From positions 1 through 6,215 of the forward strand of contig JAOZKX010000141.1 of NCBI GenBank assembly GCA_029935135.1: 6,215 bases of DNA, read 5' to 3'. How positions within the stretch are numbered: the stretch's first letter is position 1; each line of letters starts with the position of its first letter. Both the position numbers and the translations under genes were made by a program. Under the pieces are notes generated by a model. It saw nothing but the letters and a program-made list of their open reading frames with translations. It did not search any database and had not been told where the DNA came from. This document shows, one piece after another, positions 6,166 through 6,215 of the stretch. The DNA is from Desulfocapsa sp. GTDB taxonomy: Bacteria; Desulfobacterota; Desulfobulbia; Desulfobulbales; Desulfocapsaceae.

Positions 6166-6215
6166 CTAGGCTGGAATGTCCAGAACCTTTCCATTTTTTG
6201 TCAGTTTAACAAAGT
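6166..6215 (-). CDS. C-terminal end of an upstream gene, possibly the molybdopterin catalytic subunit
   Basis: On the minus strand only one of three frames is open from the window edge to a stop: it reads FVKLTKNGKVLDIPA and ends in TAG at 6168-6166. The next gene starts 24 bp later with a strong Shine-Dalgarno and there is no room for a terminator, so the two are likely cotranscribed. In operons of this family the gene before the iron-sulfur subunit often encodes the large molybdopterin catalytic subunit, whose tail is commonly a short charged beta strand like this. Fifteen residues are too few to prove identity. Confidence 0.5.
   Translation of the reverse strand, partial: FVKLTKNGKVLDIPA

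Overview
The window looks like chromosomal sequence of a Gram-negative, probably anaerobic, sulfur-metabolising bacterium of the Desulfobacterota type (Desulfobulbales-like). This is an inference from the moderately AT-rich composition, the Cache-PAS histidine kinase paired with a sigma-54 activator, and a polysulfide/thiosulfate-reductase-like iron-sulfur subunit. No rRNA, tRNA, mobile element or CRISPR array is visible.

Layout: (1) Positions 1-983, minus strand: the first 327 codons of ettA, an ABC-F translation factor, running off the left edge. (2) Positions 984-1199: a divergent, AT-rich intergenic region. Its best element is a sigma-54-type promoter at 1115-1130 (GG, exactly 10 nt, GC) pointing at the kinase gene. 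Weaker sigma-70-like boxes on both strands and an imperfect palindrome are also present. (3) Positions 1200-5238, plus strand: a three-gene unit. It encodes a membrane histidine kinase (two TM helices, Cache-like extracytoplasmic sensor, PAS, HisKA, HATPase), an NtrC-family response regulator (receiver, AAA+ sigma-54 activator with GAFSGA, Fis-type HTH), and an unrecognised 86-residue Cys-rich protein whose start overlaps the regulator stop by 4 bp (ATGA). (4) Positions 5267-5305: a perfect 18-bp inverted repeat with A- and T-tracts, read as a bidirectional terminator between convergent units. (5) Positions 5332-6215, minus strand: a four-cluster [4Fe-4S] electron-transfer subunit of the DMSO-reductase superfamily (PsrB/PhsB/DmsB type), preceded by the last 15 codons of another gene, possibly its catalytic subunit.

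Working together (inference): the kinase senses an unknown extracytoplasmic ligand and phosphorylates D60 of the regulator, which then activates sigma-54 promoters. The sigma-54-like promoter in front of the kinase suggests autoregulation. The convergent molybdo-oxidoreductase operon may be a physiological partner, but its promoter lies outside the window, so no regulatory link can be shown here. The main novelty candidate is the small Cys-rich protein locked into the two-component operon.
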